Of a stretch of 53,342 bases of DNA, positions 1 to 9,417 are shown piece by piece. Origin of the DNA: Elusimicrobiota bacterium (GTDB lineage: Bacteria; Elusimicrobiota; Elusimicrobia; Elusimicrobiales; UBA9959); NCBI GenBank assembly GCA_016207645.1, contig JACQPH010000034.1:1-53342 (forward strand), in the 5' to 3' direction. The number at the start of each line of letters is the position of its first letter. Within the stretch, counting starts at the first letter, position 1. The translations under genes were made by a program, and so were the position numbers. The notes beneath the pieces are model-generated. The model had not been told where the DNA came from. It saw nothing but the letters and a program-made list of their open reading frames with translations, and searched no databases.

Positions 1-1
1 C

Positions 2-229
2 GTGGCCATGGACCGCGTGGAGTTCCTGGTGCCCGTGCGGGTTGGAGACCTTCTGATAGTGGAGGCGCGCCTCGAGCGCGTGGGCCGCACCTCCATGGGG
101 ATCGAGGTCGACGTTTTCACCGAAGATCTGCGCCTGGGTAAGCGCCGGCGCACCAACACCTGCCACGTGACCATGGTGGCGGTGGATAAGAACGGCCGGC
201 CCGCGCCGGTGCCGCCGCTGGCCGCCTGA
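2..229 (+). CDS. Acyl-CoA thioesterase (hotdog fold), C-terminal part; gene begins before the window
   Basis: Open from the left edge to TGA at 227-229; VPVRVGDLLIVEARLERVGRTSMGIEVDVFTED...ACOT/YciA-like hotdog pattern. Confidence 0.75.
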   Translation: MAMDRVEFLVPVRVGDLLIVEARLERVGRTSMGIEVDVFTEDLRLGKRRRTNTCHVTMVAVDKNGRPAPVPPLAA

Positions 230-238
230 CCGCAAAAC

Positions 239-302
239 TTGACTGGCGGGAAGACGAATTTCTATCATATCTTTGGCACGTCCGTGTTTCGATACCTATA
301 AA
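239..302 (+). promoter_or_regulatory. Two putative tandem sigma70-type promoters upstream of the bcr genes
   Basis: TTGACT (239-244) -18 nt- TATCAT (263-268) and TTGGCA (273-278) -18 nt- TATAAA (297-302), ending about 44 nt before the bcrC ATG. Confidence 0.45.
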
Positions 303-345
303 ATATGACCGATCTTGAAACCAAAGCAGCAGCGGGTAACCGCTT

Positions 346-1512
346 ATGAGCGGCAAGCTCGAGGCCGCCCTCGCGCGCTGCCGGGAACTTACGGAAGATA
401 TGAGCTTCGCCAGCGTGCGCAGCCATAAAGAGAAGACCGGCGACGGGGCGATCGGCTACTTCCCCGTCTACAGCCCCCTGGAGCTCTACCATGCCGCGGG
501 CTACCTCCCCGTGGCCATACACGGCGGCGGCAACCAGATAGAGATCACCGCCGCCGACTCCCGCTTCGGCTCCTTCATCTGCTCCGTAGTGAAAAGCACC
601 ATGGAGCTCGGCATGAAGGGCCACCTCGACGTCCTCGACGGCATGGTCTTCCACGATATCTGCGATTCGGCGCGCAACCTGGCCTGGCTCTTCGAGCGCA
701 ATTTCAAGAACAAGCTGTTCATGGAGTATTTCCATCTGCCCCAGAAGCCGGACGACGCCGCGGCCGCGGCCTTCCTCGCCGGCGAATACGAAAGGATCTA
801 CACCAAGCTGGCCGCCCTGCGCGGGCGCAGGCCGGACCTGGACGCCCTCCGGAAGTCCATAGGCCTCTACAATATCAACCGCGACCTGCACCGGCGCCTC
901 TACAAATTGCGCTCGGAGCGGCCACAGGACGTGCCCACCGCGGAGCTCAGCCTGCTTACGCGCGCCGGCGGCGTCCTTCCCGTAGAGGAACATAACGTGA
1001 TGCTGGCGGACTGCCTGGCGGGCTTCGAGGCCCGCGGCAACAAGCACCGCGACGGCATCAGGGTGGTGGTGGAGGGCTCTTTCTGCGAACAGCCGCCCAT
1101 CGAACTGCTGGAGCTGCTTGACGCGGTCGGCTGCTTCGCCGTGGACGACGACCTCCTGATCGGCCGCCGCTGGTTCGACGAGGACCTCCCCGTTACGGGA
1201 AACCCTTTTGCGGCCCTCGCCGAAGCCTATATGAAGAGCCCGGTCCCTTCCTCGGTCAGGCATAATCCCGGCGTTCCCCGGACGGAAGCCCTGGTGGAAA
1301 GGGTGCGCAGGCACAAGGCGCAGGCGGTGCTCTTCATCTACGCCAAATTCTGCGAGCCGGGCCTGTTCGACTATGTCCTGTTCAAGGACGTGCTGGAGCG
1401 CGAGGGCATCCCGCACCTGCTGATCGAGTTCGAGGAAAAGATGTGGACCTTCGACAAAGCCCGCATGGAACTCGAGACCTTCGTCGAATCGCAGCTATTC
1501 GCATATGACTGA
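346..1512 (+). CDS. bcrC: Benzoyl-CoA reductase subunit C-like (2-hydroxyacyl-CoA dehydratase D family)
   Basis: GYFPVYSPLELYHAAGYLPV...FICSVVKSTMELGMKGHLDVLDGMVFHDICDSARNL; first in a C-B-A-D gene order. Confidence 0.8.
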   Translation: MSGKLEAALARCRELTEDMSFASVRSHKEKTGDGAIGYFPVYSPLELYHAAGYLPVAIHGGGNQIEITAADSRFGSFICSVVKSTMELGMKGHLDVLDGMVFHDICDSARNLAWLFERNFKNKLFMEYFHLPQKPDDAAAAAFLAGEYERIYTKLAALRGRRPDLDALRKSIGLYNINRDLHRRLYKLRSERPQDVPTAELSLLTRAGGVLPVEEHNVMLADCLAGFEARGNKHRDGIRVVVEGSFCEQPPIELLELLDAVGCFAVDDDLLIGRRWFDEDLPVTGNPFAALAEAYMKSPVPSSVRHNPGVPRTEALVERVRRHKAQAVLFIYAKFCEPGLFDYVLFKDVLEREGIPHLLIEFEEKMWTFDKARMELETFVESQLFAYD

Positions 1513-2839
1513 TACCCCTTCGGAAAAACCCAAGGCCGCCGGACACGCGCACTACCAGGGCCGCATGCACGCCCTGCAGAAGGAGCTCATCACCCGCTGG
1601 TACAAGGACCTGCACGGCGTGTGGCTGAGACAGCAGGCTTCGGACGCCGTCCCCCTGCCCGGGCCCGGCGCCGCCGGGGCCGTGCCCCTCATGATCTCCG
1701 GCAACTGCGTGGAGCTCCTGCAGGCTTTCGACCTGCTGCCGGTCTATCCCGAGATCAACGCCCTGCAGCTCGCCATCCGCAAGAAAGCGCTGGAATACCT
1801 GCTGAAAGCCGAGGATATGGGCTATTCTACGGACAATTGCGGCTACGTGAAAGCCGATATGGCTTTTTACCTCGAAGGCGCCGAGACCGCCCAGGGAACG
1901 CGCATACCGAAGCCCTCCCTCATCCTCAACAATTTCGTCGGCTGCAATACCTATATAAAATGGTTCGAGCACCTGGCCCATTTCACCAAGGCCCCCCTCT
2001 TCACGCTGGACATCCCCTTCCTGCAGGGCGAGGAGCCCGATGCCGGGCAGGTCAAGTACGTGGCGGACCAGCTTAAGGACCTGATCACGAAGCTGGAGAA
2101 AGTTTCCGGCCGCAAATTCGATATAGACCGCCTGCGGGAGATCCTCAAGCTGAGCGCGCGCTCCGAGGAGCTCTGGTCCGCCATCAAGGCTACGGCGAAG
2201 AACAGCCCCTCGCCCTACGAAGCTTTCTTCGACGCCACCACGATGATGGGCCCCCTCTACGTAAGCCGCGGCACGCCGGAAGGCGTGCGCTTCTTCGAAG
2301 AGGCCCTGCACGAGATGGAGGAGAAGGTGCGGCTCGGCGTGGGCGCCGTGGCGAAAGAGCGTTTCCGGGTGGTGGTGGAAGCGCCGCCGCCTTATCCCTA
2401 TTTCAAGGCTTTCCGCGACCTCTTCAACACCTGGGGCGCCTGCAGCGTGGCCTCCACCTATTCCTGCGTCGGCGGCACCTTCGAGTTCGGCTTCCGGCAC
2501 GATCCGCGCGACCCCCTTAACTCCATCGCCCGGCATATGCTGGTCCACAATGTCTGCAACCGCAATTACATACAGCGCTACGACCAGATCCTGCGCTATA
2601 TCAAAGAGTGGAACGCCGACGCGCTCATCATCCATTCGGTCAAGAGCTGCCGGCTTTTCTCGGCGGGGCACGGCGACATGAGGGAGTTCTTCACGTCCAA
2701 AGGCATTCCCACGCTCTACGTGGAGTCCGACCTGGAGGACCCGCGCTATTATTCCCCCGCCCAGATGAGGAACCGCTTCGACGCTTTCTTCGAAGCCCTG
2801 GAGCACAAGAAATACAGCGGAAAGGAAATGAAAGTATGA
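1505..2839 (+). CDS. bcrB: Benzoyl-CoA reductase subunit B-like
   Basis: [23 protein letters not shown] and [17 protein letters not shown]; 8-nt overlap with the preceding gene. Confidence 0.8.
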   Translation: MTDTPSEKPKAAGHAHYQGRMHALQKELITRWYKDLHGVWLRQQASDAVPLPGPGAAGAVPLMISGNCVELLQAFDLLPVYPEINALQLAIRKKALEYLLKAEDMGYSTDNCGYVKADMAFYLEGAETAQGTRIPKPSLILNNFVGCNTYIKWFEHLAHFTKAPLFTLDIPFLQGEEPDAGQVKYVADQLKDLITKLEKVSGRKFDIDRLREILKLSARSEELWSAIKATAKNSPSPYEAFFDATTMMGPLYVSRGTPEGVRFFEEALHEMEEKVRLGVGAVAKERFRVVVEAPPPYPYFKAFRDLFNTWGACSVASTYSCVGGTFEFGFRHDPRDPLNSIARHMLVHNVCNRNYIQRYDQILRYIKEWNADALIIHSVKSCRLFSAGHGDMREFFTSKGIPTLYVESDLEDPRYYSPAQMRNRFDAFFEALEHKKYSGKEMKV

Positions 2840-3627
2840 TCTACGGCGCCGGCGTAGACGTGGGCTCCACCCAGACCAAGGCCGTCGTCATGGACGAGAA
2901 CCGCAAGGTGCTTGGGCAGGCGATAATCCCCACCGGCGCGAACGTGATCAAGGCGGCGGAGAAGGCCTTCCCTATCGCGGTCAAGGCCGCGGGGCTGCAT
3001 CCGCAGGACATAGCATATGTGGTGGGGACCGGGTACGGGCGCTACAAGGTCACCTTCGGGCAGTCCCAGATCACGGAGATCTCCTGCCACGCGCGCGGCG
3101 CGCACTTTTTGTTCCCCGGCACGCGCACCGTGCTGGACATGGGCGGCCAGGACACCAAGGCCATCCGCATCGGGCCCGCCGGGGACGTGATAGATTTTTC
3201 AATGAACGATAAATGCGCGGCGGGCACTGGGCGGTTCCTCGCCGCGGCGGCCGAAGCGGCCGGGCTGGGCCTGGACGAGATAGGGCCCATCTCGCTGAAG
3301 GGCACGCGGCCGGTGAAGCTCACCACCGTCTGCACCGTTTTCGTGGAATCCGACATCCTCTCCTACCTCGTGCAGGGCAAGAAGATAGAGGATATCCTCT
3401 CCGGCGTCCATAAAGCCATCGCCACGCGCACGCTGTCTCTGGCCGCCCGGGTGGGCGTGGATCCCGAAATTACGTTCACCGGCGGGGTCTCGCGCAATGT
3501 GGGCATGGTGCAGGCTTTGGAAGAGAGACTGGGCCTCAAGATCAACATAAGCCCCGACGCGCATCTGGCCGGCGCCATCGGCGCCGCGCTCTTCGCGGTG
3601 GAGAAGGCCGCGGCGCTAACACTATGA
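2836..3627 (+). CDS. bcrA: Benzoyl-CoA reductase ATPase subunit A-like (ASKHA activator)
   Basis: Start at ATG 2836 (ATGA overlap with bcrB stop) inside ORF 2608-3627; [36 protein letters not shown]. Confidence 0.82.
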   Translation: MIYGAGVDVGSTQTKAVVMDENRKVLGQAIIPTGANVIKAAEKAFPIAVKAAGLHPQDIAYVVGTGYGRYKVTFGQSQITEISCHARGAHFLFPGTRTVLDMGGQDTKAIRIGPAGDVIDFSMNDKCAAGTGRFLAAAAEAAGLGLDEIGPISLKGTRPVKLTTVCTVFVESDILSYLVQGKKIEDILSGVHKAIATRTLSLAARVGVDPEITFTGGVSRNVGMVQALEERLGLKINISPDAHLAGAIGAALFAVEKAAALTL

Positions 3628-4439
3628 ATGAAAAAATAGTCGCCGGCATAGACCTGGGCGCGGGCAGCACCAAAGTGGTGCTGCTGGCGGCCGACAGGAG
3701 TGTACTCGGGCGGGCGCGGTCCAAGACCCGGGCCGATTTCGTGGGCCTGACCGACGGGCTGCTTGACGAGGCGCTTAAGCCGCTGGGGTTCGCCCGCAAG
3801 GATATTTCCTATATTGCCACCACCGGCCTCGGCCGCTACGCCGTGCCCGCGCGCAATATCCAGATCACCGAGATCACCTGCGGGGCGCGCGGCGCCTGGT
3901 TCCTGTTCCCGGAAACCACCTGTATCCTGGACATCGGCTCGCAGAGCACGCGCGCCATCCGCGTCGGGGAAAAGGGCAGGGTCAAAGAATTCAAGACCAA
4001 CGAGAAGTGCGCTTCCGGCTCCGGCGGCTTCCTTGAGAAGGCCGCTAAATACCTCGAGATCAGCGTGGACGAAATGGGGACGCTTTCCCTTACCTCCTCG
4101 GACCCCCGGGAGATCTCCAGCGTCTGCGCCGTGCTCGCCGAGTCGGAGATCATCAGCCACGTTTCGGACGGCTACAAGATAGAGGACATCGTGCGCGGCA
4201 TTCACGACTCCCTCGCCGACCGGGCGCTGACCCTTATAAGGCGCGTCGGGATAGGGACTTCCCTTACCTTTATAGGCGGGGTGGCCCGCCAGGAAGGCAT
4301 GATCTCCACCGTCCAGGAGAAGCTGGGCATTCAGGTCAACGTTCCCGACGAGCCCGAATATGTGTGCGCGCTCGGCGCGGGCCTCTTCGCCCTGGAAAGA
4401 CTGAAAGCGGCCGAAGCCGCGGCCGTAAAAGCGGCGTAA
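3624..4439 (+). CDS. bcrD: Benzoyl-CoA reductase ATPase subunit D-like (ASKHA activator)
   Basis: [49 protein letters not shown] overlap with bcrA. Confidence 0.8.
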   Translation: MNEKIVAGIDLGAGSTKVVLLAADRSVLGRARSKTRADFVGLTDGLLDEALKPLGFARKDISYIATTGLGRYAVPARNIQITEITCGARGAWFLFPETTCILDIGSQSTRAIRVGEKGRVKEFKTNEKCASGSGGFLEKAAKYLEISVDEMGTLSLTSSDPREISSVCAVLAESEIISHVSDGYKIEDIVRGIHDSLADRALTLIRRVGIGTSLTFIGGVARQEGMISTVQEKLGIQVNVPDEPEYVCALGAGLFALERLKAAEAAAVKAA

Positions 4440-4499
4440 CTGTCCAGGTCGCTATATGGGGTTCGGGTCGTCCGGGTTTTTGCCCCGCGAACCCCGGAA

Positions 4500-4558
4500 G
4501 AGGGAAACCCTTGCGTCGGTTTCCCCTCGCCAGGCGGGGCCCCCCCTTCCGCAAGGGG
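4500..4558. repeat. Two adjacent hairpins in the bcrD to FAD-subunit gap
   Basis: GGGAAACC (4502-4509)/GGTTTCCC (4518-4525) and CCCCTT (4543-4548)/AAGGGG (4553-4558). Confidence 0.6.
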
Positions 4559-4611
4559 TTAGCGAAACAAAACCCCGGCCAACCCTCCATTACCTGAGCA
4601 GTTACTATCCT

Positions 4612-5514
4612 ATGCATATAAAAGAACTGGATTATCTTTCCCCCGCCACCCTGGCCGAGGCCTGCGGCCTGCTTCACTCCGGCGGCCCCGGCGCGAAAGT
4701 TTTCGCCGGCGGCACCGACATCCTGCCCGACCTGAAGCGCGGCCGCGTGAACGCCGCCAGCCTGATCTCCCTGGCGGGCCTGGACGGACTTAAGAAGATA
4801 GAAAAAAGGAACTCCACCCAGCCTCATCCCTCTACCCTCTACCCTCTACCCTCTACCCTTTTCCTGGGCCCGCTCGTCACGCCCGACGCGCTCGACCGTT
4901 CCGCCCTGGTGCGGGAAATTTTCCCCGGCCTTTCCGAGGCGGCGGCCTCCATGGCCGCCAACCAGGTTAGGGGCCTGGCCACCCTCGGCGGCAACCTGTG
5001 CAGCGCGGTGCCCTCCGCCGACCTCCCCCCTTCGCTGCTGACCGCTGAAGCCGAGCTCGTCCTGACCGCCCGCGACGGTGAGCGGCGGCTGGCCCTCAAG
5101 GATTTTTTCCTCGGCCCGCGCAAGACCGCGCTCCGTCTGGAGGAGATCCTGACCGGCATTCTGATACCGGAACTTCCCCGCGGAACGGGCACCGCTTACG
5201 ATAAATTCCAGGCCCGCGACGCCTCCGCTTTGGCTATAGTCGGAGCGGCGGCCAGGCTGACCGTGAAAGATAACAAGATCGTGAAGGCGCTGGTAGCCAT
5301 CGGGGCCTGCGCGCCCACGCCGCTGCTGATAGCGGCCGCCGGGGAATTCCTCGCCGGGAAAGAGCCTTCGGGCCAGAATTTCGCCAGGGCCGGCGAGCTG
5401 GCCGCGCAGGCTATAAAACCTATTTCCGACCTCCGCGGCTCGGCGCAATACCGCCGCGAGATCTGCCGGGTCCTCACCATCCGCGTGCTCAAAAGGGCGT
5501 TTGAAAGAGCGTAA
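4612..5514 (+). CDS. Molybdenum hydroxylase FAD-binding subunit (xanthine dehydrogenase / 4-hydroxybenzoyl-CoA reductase beta family)
   Basis: KVFAGGTDILPDLKRG, NQVRGLATLGGNLCSAVPSADLPPSLL; start at ATG 4612 within ORF 4456-5514. Confidence 0.8.
   Translation: MHIKELDYLSPATLAEACGLLHSGGPGAKVFAGGTDILPDLKRGRVNAASLISLAGLDGLKKIEKRNSTQPHPSTLYPLPSTLFLGPLVTPDALDRSALVREIFPGLSEAAASMAANQVRGLATLGGNLCSAVPSADLPPSLLTAEAELVLTARDGERRLALKDFFLGPRKTALRLEEILTGILIPELPRGTGTAYDKFQARDASALAIVGAAARLTVKDNKIVKALVAIGACAPTPLLIAAAGEFLAGKEPSGQNFARAGELAAQAIKPISDLRGSAQYRREICRVLTIRVLKRAFERA
4828..4855. repeat. Four tandem copies of the 7-mer CCCTCTA inside the FAD-subunit CDS
   Basis: CCCTCTA x4 at 4828-4855, followed by CCCTTTT. 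Confidence 0.95.
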
Positions 5515-5556
5515 ATAATCGGCGTAGGGACAATGGACGTAGAGACGAAACCATGG

Positions 5557-5579
5557 ACTTATCACAATTTGTGATAAGT
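5557..5579. promoter_or_regulatory. Perfect 11-bp palindrome just upstream of the ORF6N gene; putative operator
   Basis: ACTTATCACAA-T-TTGTGATAAGT, 10 nt before ATG 5590. Confidence 0.75.
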
Positions 5580-5589
5580 TCCAAATAAG

Positions 5590-6108
5590 ATGAAAAACCT
5601 GATTCCGCATGAACAAATTGAAAGCAAGATCTTCTTGATCAGAGGATACCGGGTGATGCTTGACAGGGATTTAGCAAGGCTTTATGCGGTATCCACAGGG
5701 AGATTAAATGAGCAGGTTAAAAGGAATAAAAAAAGATTTCCCTCCGATTTTATGTTTCAACTGACAAAAGAAGAGACGGAAAATTGGAAATCGCAATTTG
5801 CGATATCCAATTCCATAAAGATGGGATTAAGACATAGCCCCTATGTTTTTACCCAGGAAGGCGTGGCTATGCTTTCAGGAGTGCTGAGCAGCAACCGGGC
5901 TATTCAAGTGAACATTCAAATTATGAGAGTGTTCATTAAATTGAGAGAGATAATTTCCCTGCATAAGGAGCTGGCTTATAAACTGGCACAGCTTGAAGGC
6001 AAATACGAAAAACACGACAGACAGATACATGCTATTTTTGAACAAATCAGGCAATTTCTGACATTCAAAGAAAAACCAAAAAAGCGCATAGGTTTCTGTG
6101 GAGGATAA
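5590..6108 (+). CDS. ORF6N-domain DNA-binding protein
   Basis: IESKIFLIRGYRVMLDRDLARLYAVSTGRLNEQVKRNKKRFPSDFMFQLTKEE...FTQEGVAMLSGVL; AT-rich relative to neighbours. Confidence 0.85.
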   Translation: MKNLIPHEQIESKIFLIRGYRVMLDRDLARLYAVSTGRLNEQVKRNKKRFPSDFMFQLTKEETENWKSQFAISNSIKMGLRHSPYVFTQEGVAMLSGVLSSNRAIQVNIQIMRVFIKLREIISLHKELAYKLAQLEGKYEKHDRQIHAIFEQIRQFLTFKEKPKKRIGFCGG

Positions 6109-6127
6109 GCGGAGCTGAGTTGTCATT

Positions 6128-8914
6128 ATGCTCAAAAATATAACCCTTAACGTGAACGGCGACAATCATACGCTGGCGGTCAGGCCGAACGAGACCCTGC
6201 AGGACCTGCTCCGCACGGGGCTGGGGCTGACCGGCACGAAGAAAGGCTGCGAATCCGGCGTCTGCGGGGCCTGCACCGTGCTCATTGACGGCGAGCCCAG
6301 GAACTCCTGCATCGTGCTGGCCGTCTCCGTGGACGGCAAAAAGATAACCACCATTGAAGGCCTCGCCAAGGACGGGAACCTCCATCCCCTTCAGGCTTCC
6401 TTCATCCACAACGGCGCGGTCCAGTGCGGGTATTGCACCCCGGGCATGCTCATGAGCGCGAAGGCGCTGATAGACAAAAATCCCAACCCCTCCGAGGAAG
6501 AGATCAAGCGGGCTTTCGGCGGCAACCTCTGCCGCTGCACCGGCTATGTGAAGATCATAGAGGCCATAAAAGGCTGGAAAGATTTTTCCGGCGACAAGCA
6601 GAACGTTATCCCCGGGGACGCTACCGGAAGCGTGGGCCGGAGCCTGCACCGCAAGGACGCGCCCGACAAAGTGACGGGCCGCGCCAGGTATACGGGGGAT
6701 ATGAACCTGCCGGGGATGCTGCACGGCAAGATCCTGACCAGCCCCATGGCGCACGCGAAGATCAAATCCATAGATACGAGCGCGGCCGAGAAGCTGCCCG
6801 GCGTGAAAGCCGTGATAACCTGGAAAGACGTATCGGAAACGCTTTACGGGGTGAGCCCGGCCCGCTACGACGAGCACGTGCTGGCCAAAGACAGGGTCCG
6901 CTATGTGGGCGACGAGATAGCCGCCGTGGCCGCCGTGGACGAGGCTACCGCCGCCGAAGCCCTGGACCTGATCAAAGTGGAATTCGAGGCCCTCCCGGAA
7001 GTTTTCACCATAGAGGACGCCATGAAGGAAGGGGCGCCCGTCCTGCACGAGAAGTACCCCTCCAACGTGAACGTGGACGTGAATTACACCTTCGGGGATA
7101 TGGAAAAGGGATTCGCCGAGGCGGACCTGGTGCTGGAGCAGCGCTACCAGGGCAACCGGACCTACCAGTCCCCGATGGAGCCGCACGCCACGCTGGCCCG
7201 GTGGGAAACCGGCGGCCGGCTGACCCTCTGGACCTCCACGCAGGTACCGCATTATGTGCAGCATATGCTGGCCCGGGTGCTCGAGATCCCCATGGGCCGC
7301 ATCCGGGTCATCCGGCCCGCCGTCGGGGGAGGCTTCGGGGTGAAGGCCGAGACCACGCCGCTGGATTTCTGCTCCGCCTACCTGGCTAAAAAGACCGGCC
7401 GCCCGGTGATGATGAAGTACGACCGCAAAGAGATGCTCCGCCACGGCCGCGGCCGCCACATGCAGTACATAGACCTCAAGATAGGCGTGAAGAAAGACGG
7501 CGCCATAACGGCGGTGGATATGACCGCGTACCTGGACGGCGGGGCGTATACCAGCTTCGGCATAGTAGCCACGTATTATTCGGGCGCCATGGTGCCCACC
7601 CTTTACAAGCTGCCGAACTACAAATTCAAGGGCCACAGGGTCTATACCAACCTGCCGGCCTGCGGGGCCTTCAGGGGGCACGGCTGCCCCCACCCCAGGT
7701 TCGCCTTCGAAAGCATGCTCTCCGTCATCGCGGAAAAGCTCGGGCTGGACGAGATCGAAGTCAGGCTGAAGAACGCGATGACCCCCAACACGCTGACCGC
7801 CAACGAGCTGGAAGTGATCTCGTGCGAGTTCAAGGCCACCCTGGAGCAGGCCCGCGACGCCTCCGGCTGGCGGGAGAAAAAAGGGAAGCTGCCGCGCGGC
7901 AAAGGCATAGGCGTGGGCTGCGGCGGCTTCGTCTCCGGCGCCGGCTATCCCATCTACCGCAGCGATTTCCCCCATTCCAACGCCATGATCCGCGTGCTGG
8001 AGGACGGGACGGCCTCGACGCTGTTCATCGCCGCTTCCGATATCGGGCAGGGCTCGGATACGGTGCTCTGCCAAGTGGCAGCGGAAGAGCTGGGCGTCCC
8101 CTACGACAGCATTTTAATGAGCGACTGCGACAGCGACATAGCGCCCCTGGACCTGGGCAGCTATTCGAGCCGGGTCACCCTGATGGCGGGCAACGCCGTT
8201 AAGATGGCGGCCGCCAACGTCAAAAGCAAGCTTTTCGTTTTCGCCGGCCGCAAGCTGGGCGTGAGCCCCGACGAGCTCGAAGCGAAAGCCGGGCGGATCT
8301 ACGCGAAGAGCGATACCGCCATAGGTCTGCCGTGGGACGAGGCCGCGAGGCTGGCTTTTTCGCAGGGCGGGCCGCTGGTGGGCACGGGCTGCTACCAGCC
8401 GCCGAAGAAGCTCGGCGGCAAGCACAAAGGCGCGGCGGTGGGCACCTCCCCGGCCTACAGCTTCGGCACTACGGTGGTGGAGGTGGAAGTGGACCTGGAG
8501 ACCGGCAAGACCAAGGTCACGAACTGCACGGATTTCCACGATTCGGGGAAGGTGCTGAACCCCTCCGCCGCCCACGGCCAGGTGCACGGCGCCGTGGTGA
8601 TGAGCATCGGCGAGACCCTGACGGAGAACGTCCAGTTCACCGGCAGCGGCGACGTCGCCAACCCTACCCTCAACGATTACCTGATCCCCACCTCCATGGA
8701 GACCCCGCGCATCCACTCGGGGTTCGTGGAGAGCCACGAGCCCCGCGGCCCCTTCGGGGCCAAGGAGATAGGCGAAGGCGCGGCCCTGCCCGTCATCGGC
8801 GCGCTCGCCAACGCCATCTACGACGCCACGGGCGTAAGGATCACCGAACTGCCCATAACCCCGGAAAAGATCCTCAACGGCTTAAAAGCGCTGAAGGACG
8901 GTTCCAGGCCGTAA
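6128..8914 (+). CDS. Molybdenum hydroxylase with fused 2Fe-2S and molybdopterin subunits (4-hydroxybenzoyl-CoA reductase-like gamma-alpha fusion)
   Basis: 2Fe-2S motifs GCESGVCGACTVLIDGEPRNSC and QCGYCTPGM...GGNLCRCTGY; Mo domain with AFRGHG and GAKEIGEGAALP. Confidence 0.85.
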   Translation: MLKNITLNVNGDNHTLAVRPNETLQDLLRTGLGLTGTKKGCESGVCGACTVLIDGEPRNSCIVLAVSVDGKKITTIEGLAKDGNLHPLQASFIHNGAVQCGYCTPGMLMSAKALIDKNPNPSEEEIKRAFGGNLCRCTGYVKIIEAIKGWKDFSGDKQNVIPGDATGSVGRSLHRKDAPDKVTGRARYTGDMNLPGMLHGKILTSPMAHAKIKSIDTSAAEKLPGVKAVITWKDVSETLYGVSPARYDEHVLAKDRVRYVGDEIAAVAAVDEATAAEALDLIKVEFEALPEVFTIEDAMKEGAPVLHEKYPSNVNVDVNYTFGDMEKGFAEADLVLEQRYQGNRTYQSPMEPHATLARWETGGRLTLWTSTQVPHYVQHMLARVLEIPMGRIRVIRPAVGGGFGVKAETTPLDFCSAYLAKKTGRPVMMKYDRKEMLRHGRGRHMQYIDLKIGVKKDGAITAVDMTAYLDGGAYTSFGIVATYYSGAMVPTLYKLPNYKFKGHRVYTNLPACGAFRGHGCPHPRFAFESMLSVIAEKLGLDEIEVRLKNAMTPNTLTANELEVISCEFKATLEQARDASGWREKKGKLPRGKGIGVGCGGFVSGAGYPIYRSDFPHSNAMIRVLEDGTASTLFIAASDIGQGSDTVLCQVAAEELGVPYDSILMSDCDSDIAPLDLGSYSSRVTLMAGNAVKMAAANVKSKLFVFAGRKLGVSPDELEAKAGRIYAKSDTAIGLPWDEAARLAFSQGGPLVGTGCYQPPKKLGGKHKGAAVGTSPAYSFGTTVVEVEVDLETGKTKVTNCTDFHDSGKVLNPSAAHGQVHGAVVMSIGETLTENVQFTGSGDVANPTLNDYLIPTSMETPRIHSGFVESHEPRGPFGAKEIGEGAALPVIGALANAIYDATGVRITELPITPEKILNGLKALKDGSRP

Positions 8915-9019
8915 CAGGATAACGGGCAGCTCGTCCGGGTGGCGCCGCTCGTAGCCCACCTTATCGTCCTCATCCAGGACTACCAGTACGCTGTTGCCCT
9001 TGATTTCAAGCGGAAATGT

Positions 9020-9083
9020 GGTATACTATACCTATCACGATGAGAGGCAAGCCGAAGGGTTCCGTCCCAAGGCAATGCCTCTC
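9020..9083. repeat. Palindrome GGTATACTATACC followed by nested hairpin GAGAGGCA...TGCCTCTC
   Basis: 9020-9032 perfect dyad around one base; 9042-9049/9076-9083 8-bp arms with internal GCC/GGC and GGG/CCC pairs. Confidence 0.6.
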
Positions 9084-9417
9084 TTTCATTTGTGTTCCAG
9101 CTTCCCGCGCAGATCGTTCATGAACGCAATATACGGCATCAGTTTCCGCAACAGGAGTACTTGTTCCGACAAGGGCTTGTCGCGTTGGCGCCGGCATTTG
9201 ATAGCGCACGGTGCGGGCATTTTCTTTAATATACATCAAGTTTGATGTGTTGTCAGGGGGCCGGGCCGCGATTATAATTACAGCCCGAAGACCCGCTGGG
9301 ATGCTTCGGGGCCGGCGCCGGCCAGGTGAGCGAATTTGTGGAGACCTTCTATTCCCTTTTGCTATCATATCTCTGGGGACAGCTATCGTTGCGATTTATT
9401 TATTTTAGGAGTCAGAC

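Noticed and set aside
6065-8074. 669-aa minus-strand ORF
   Set aside because: Antisense to the fused Mo hydroxylase whose motifs are unambiguous.
9086-9220. 44-aa minus-strand ORF (MPAPCAIKCRRQRDKPLSEQVLLLRKLMPYIAFMNDLRGKLEHK) in the 8915-9417 gap
   Set aside because: Could be a gene remnant or small protein, but no ribosome-binding site or family match was evident, so it is not listed as a feature.
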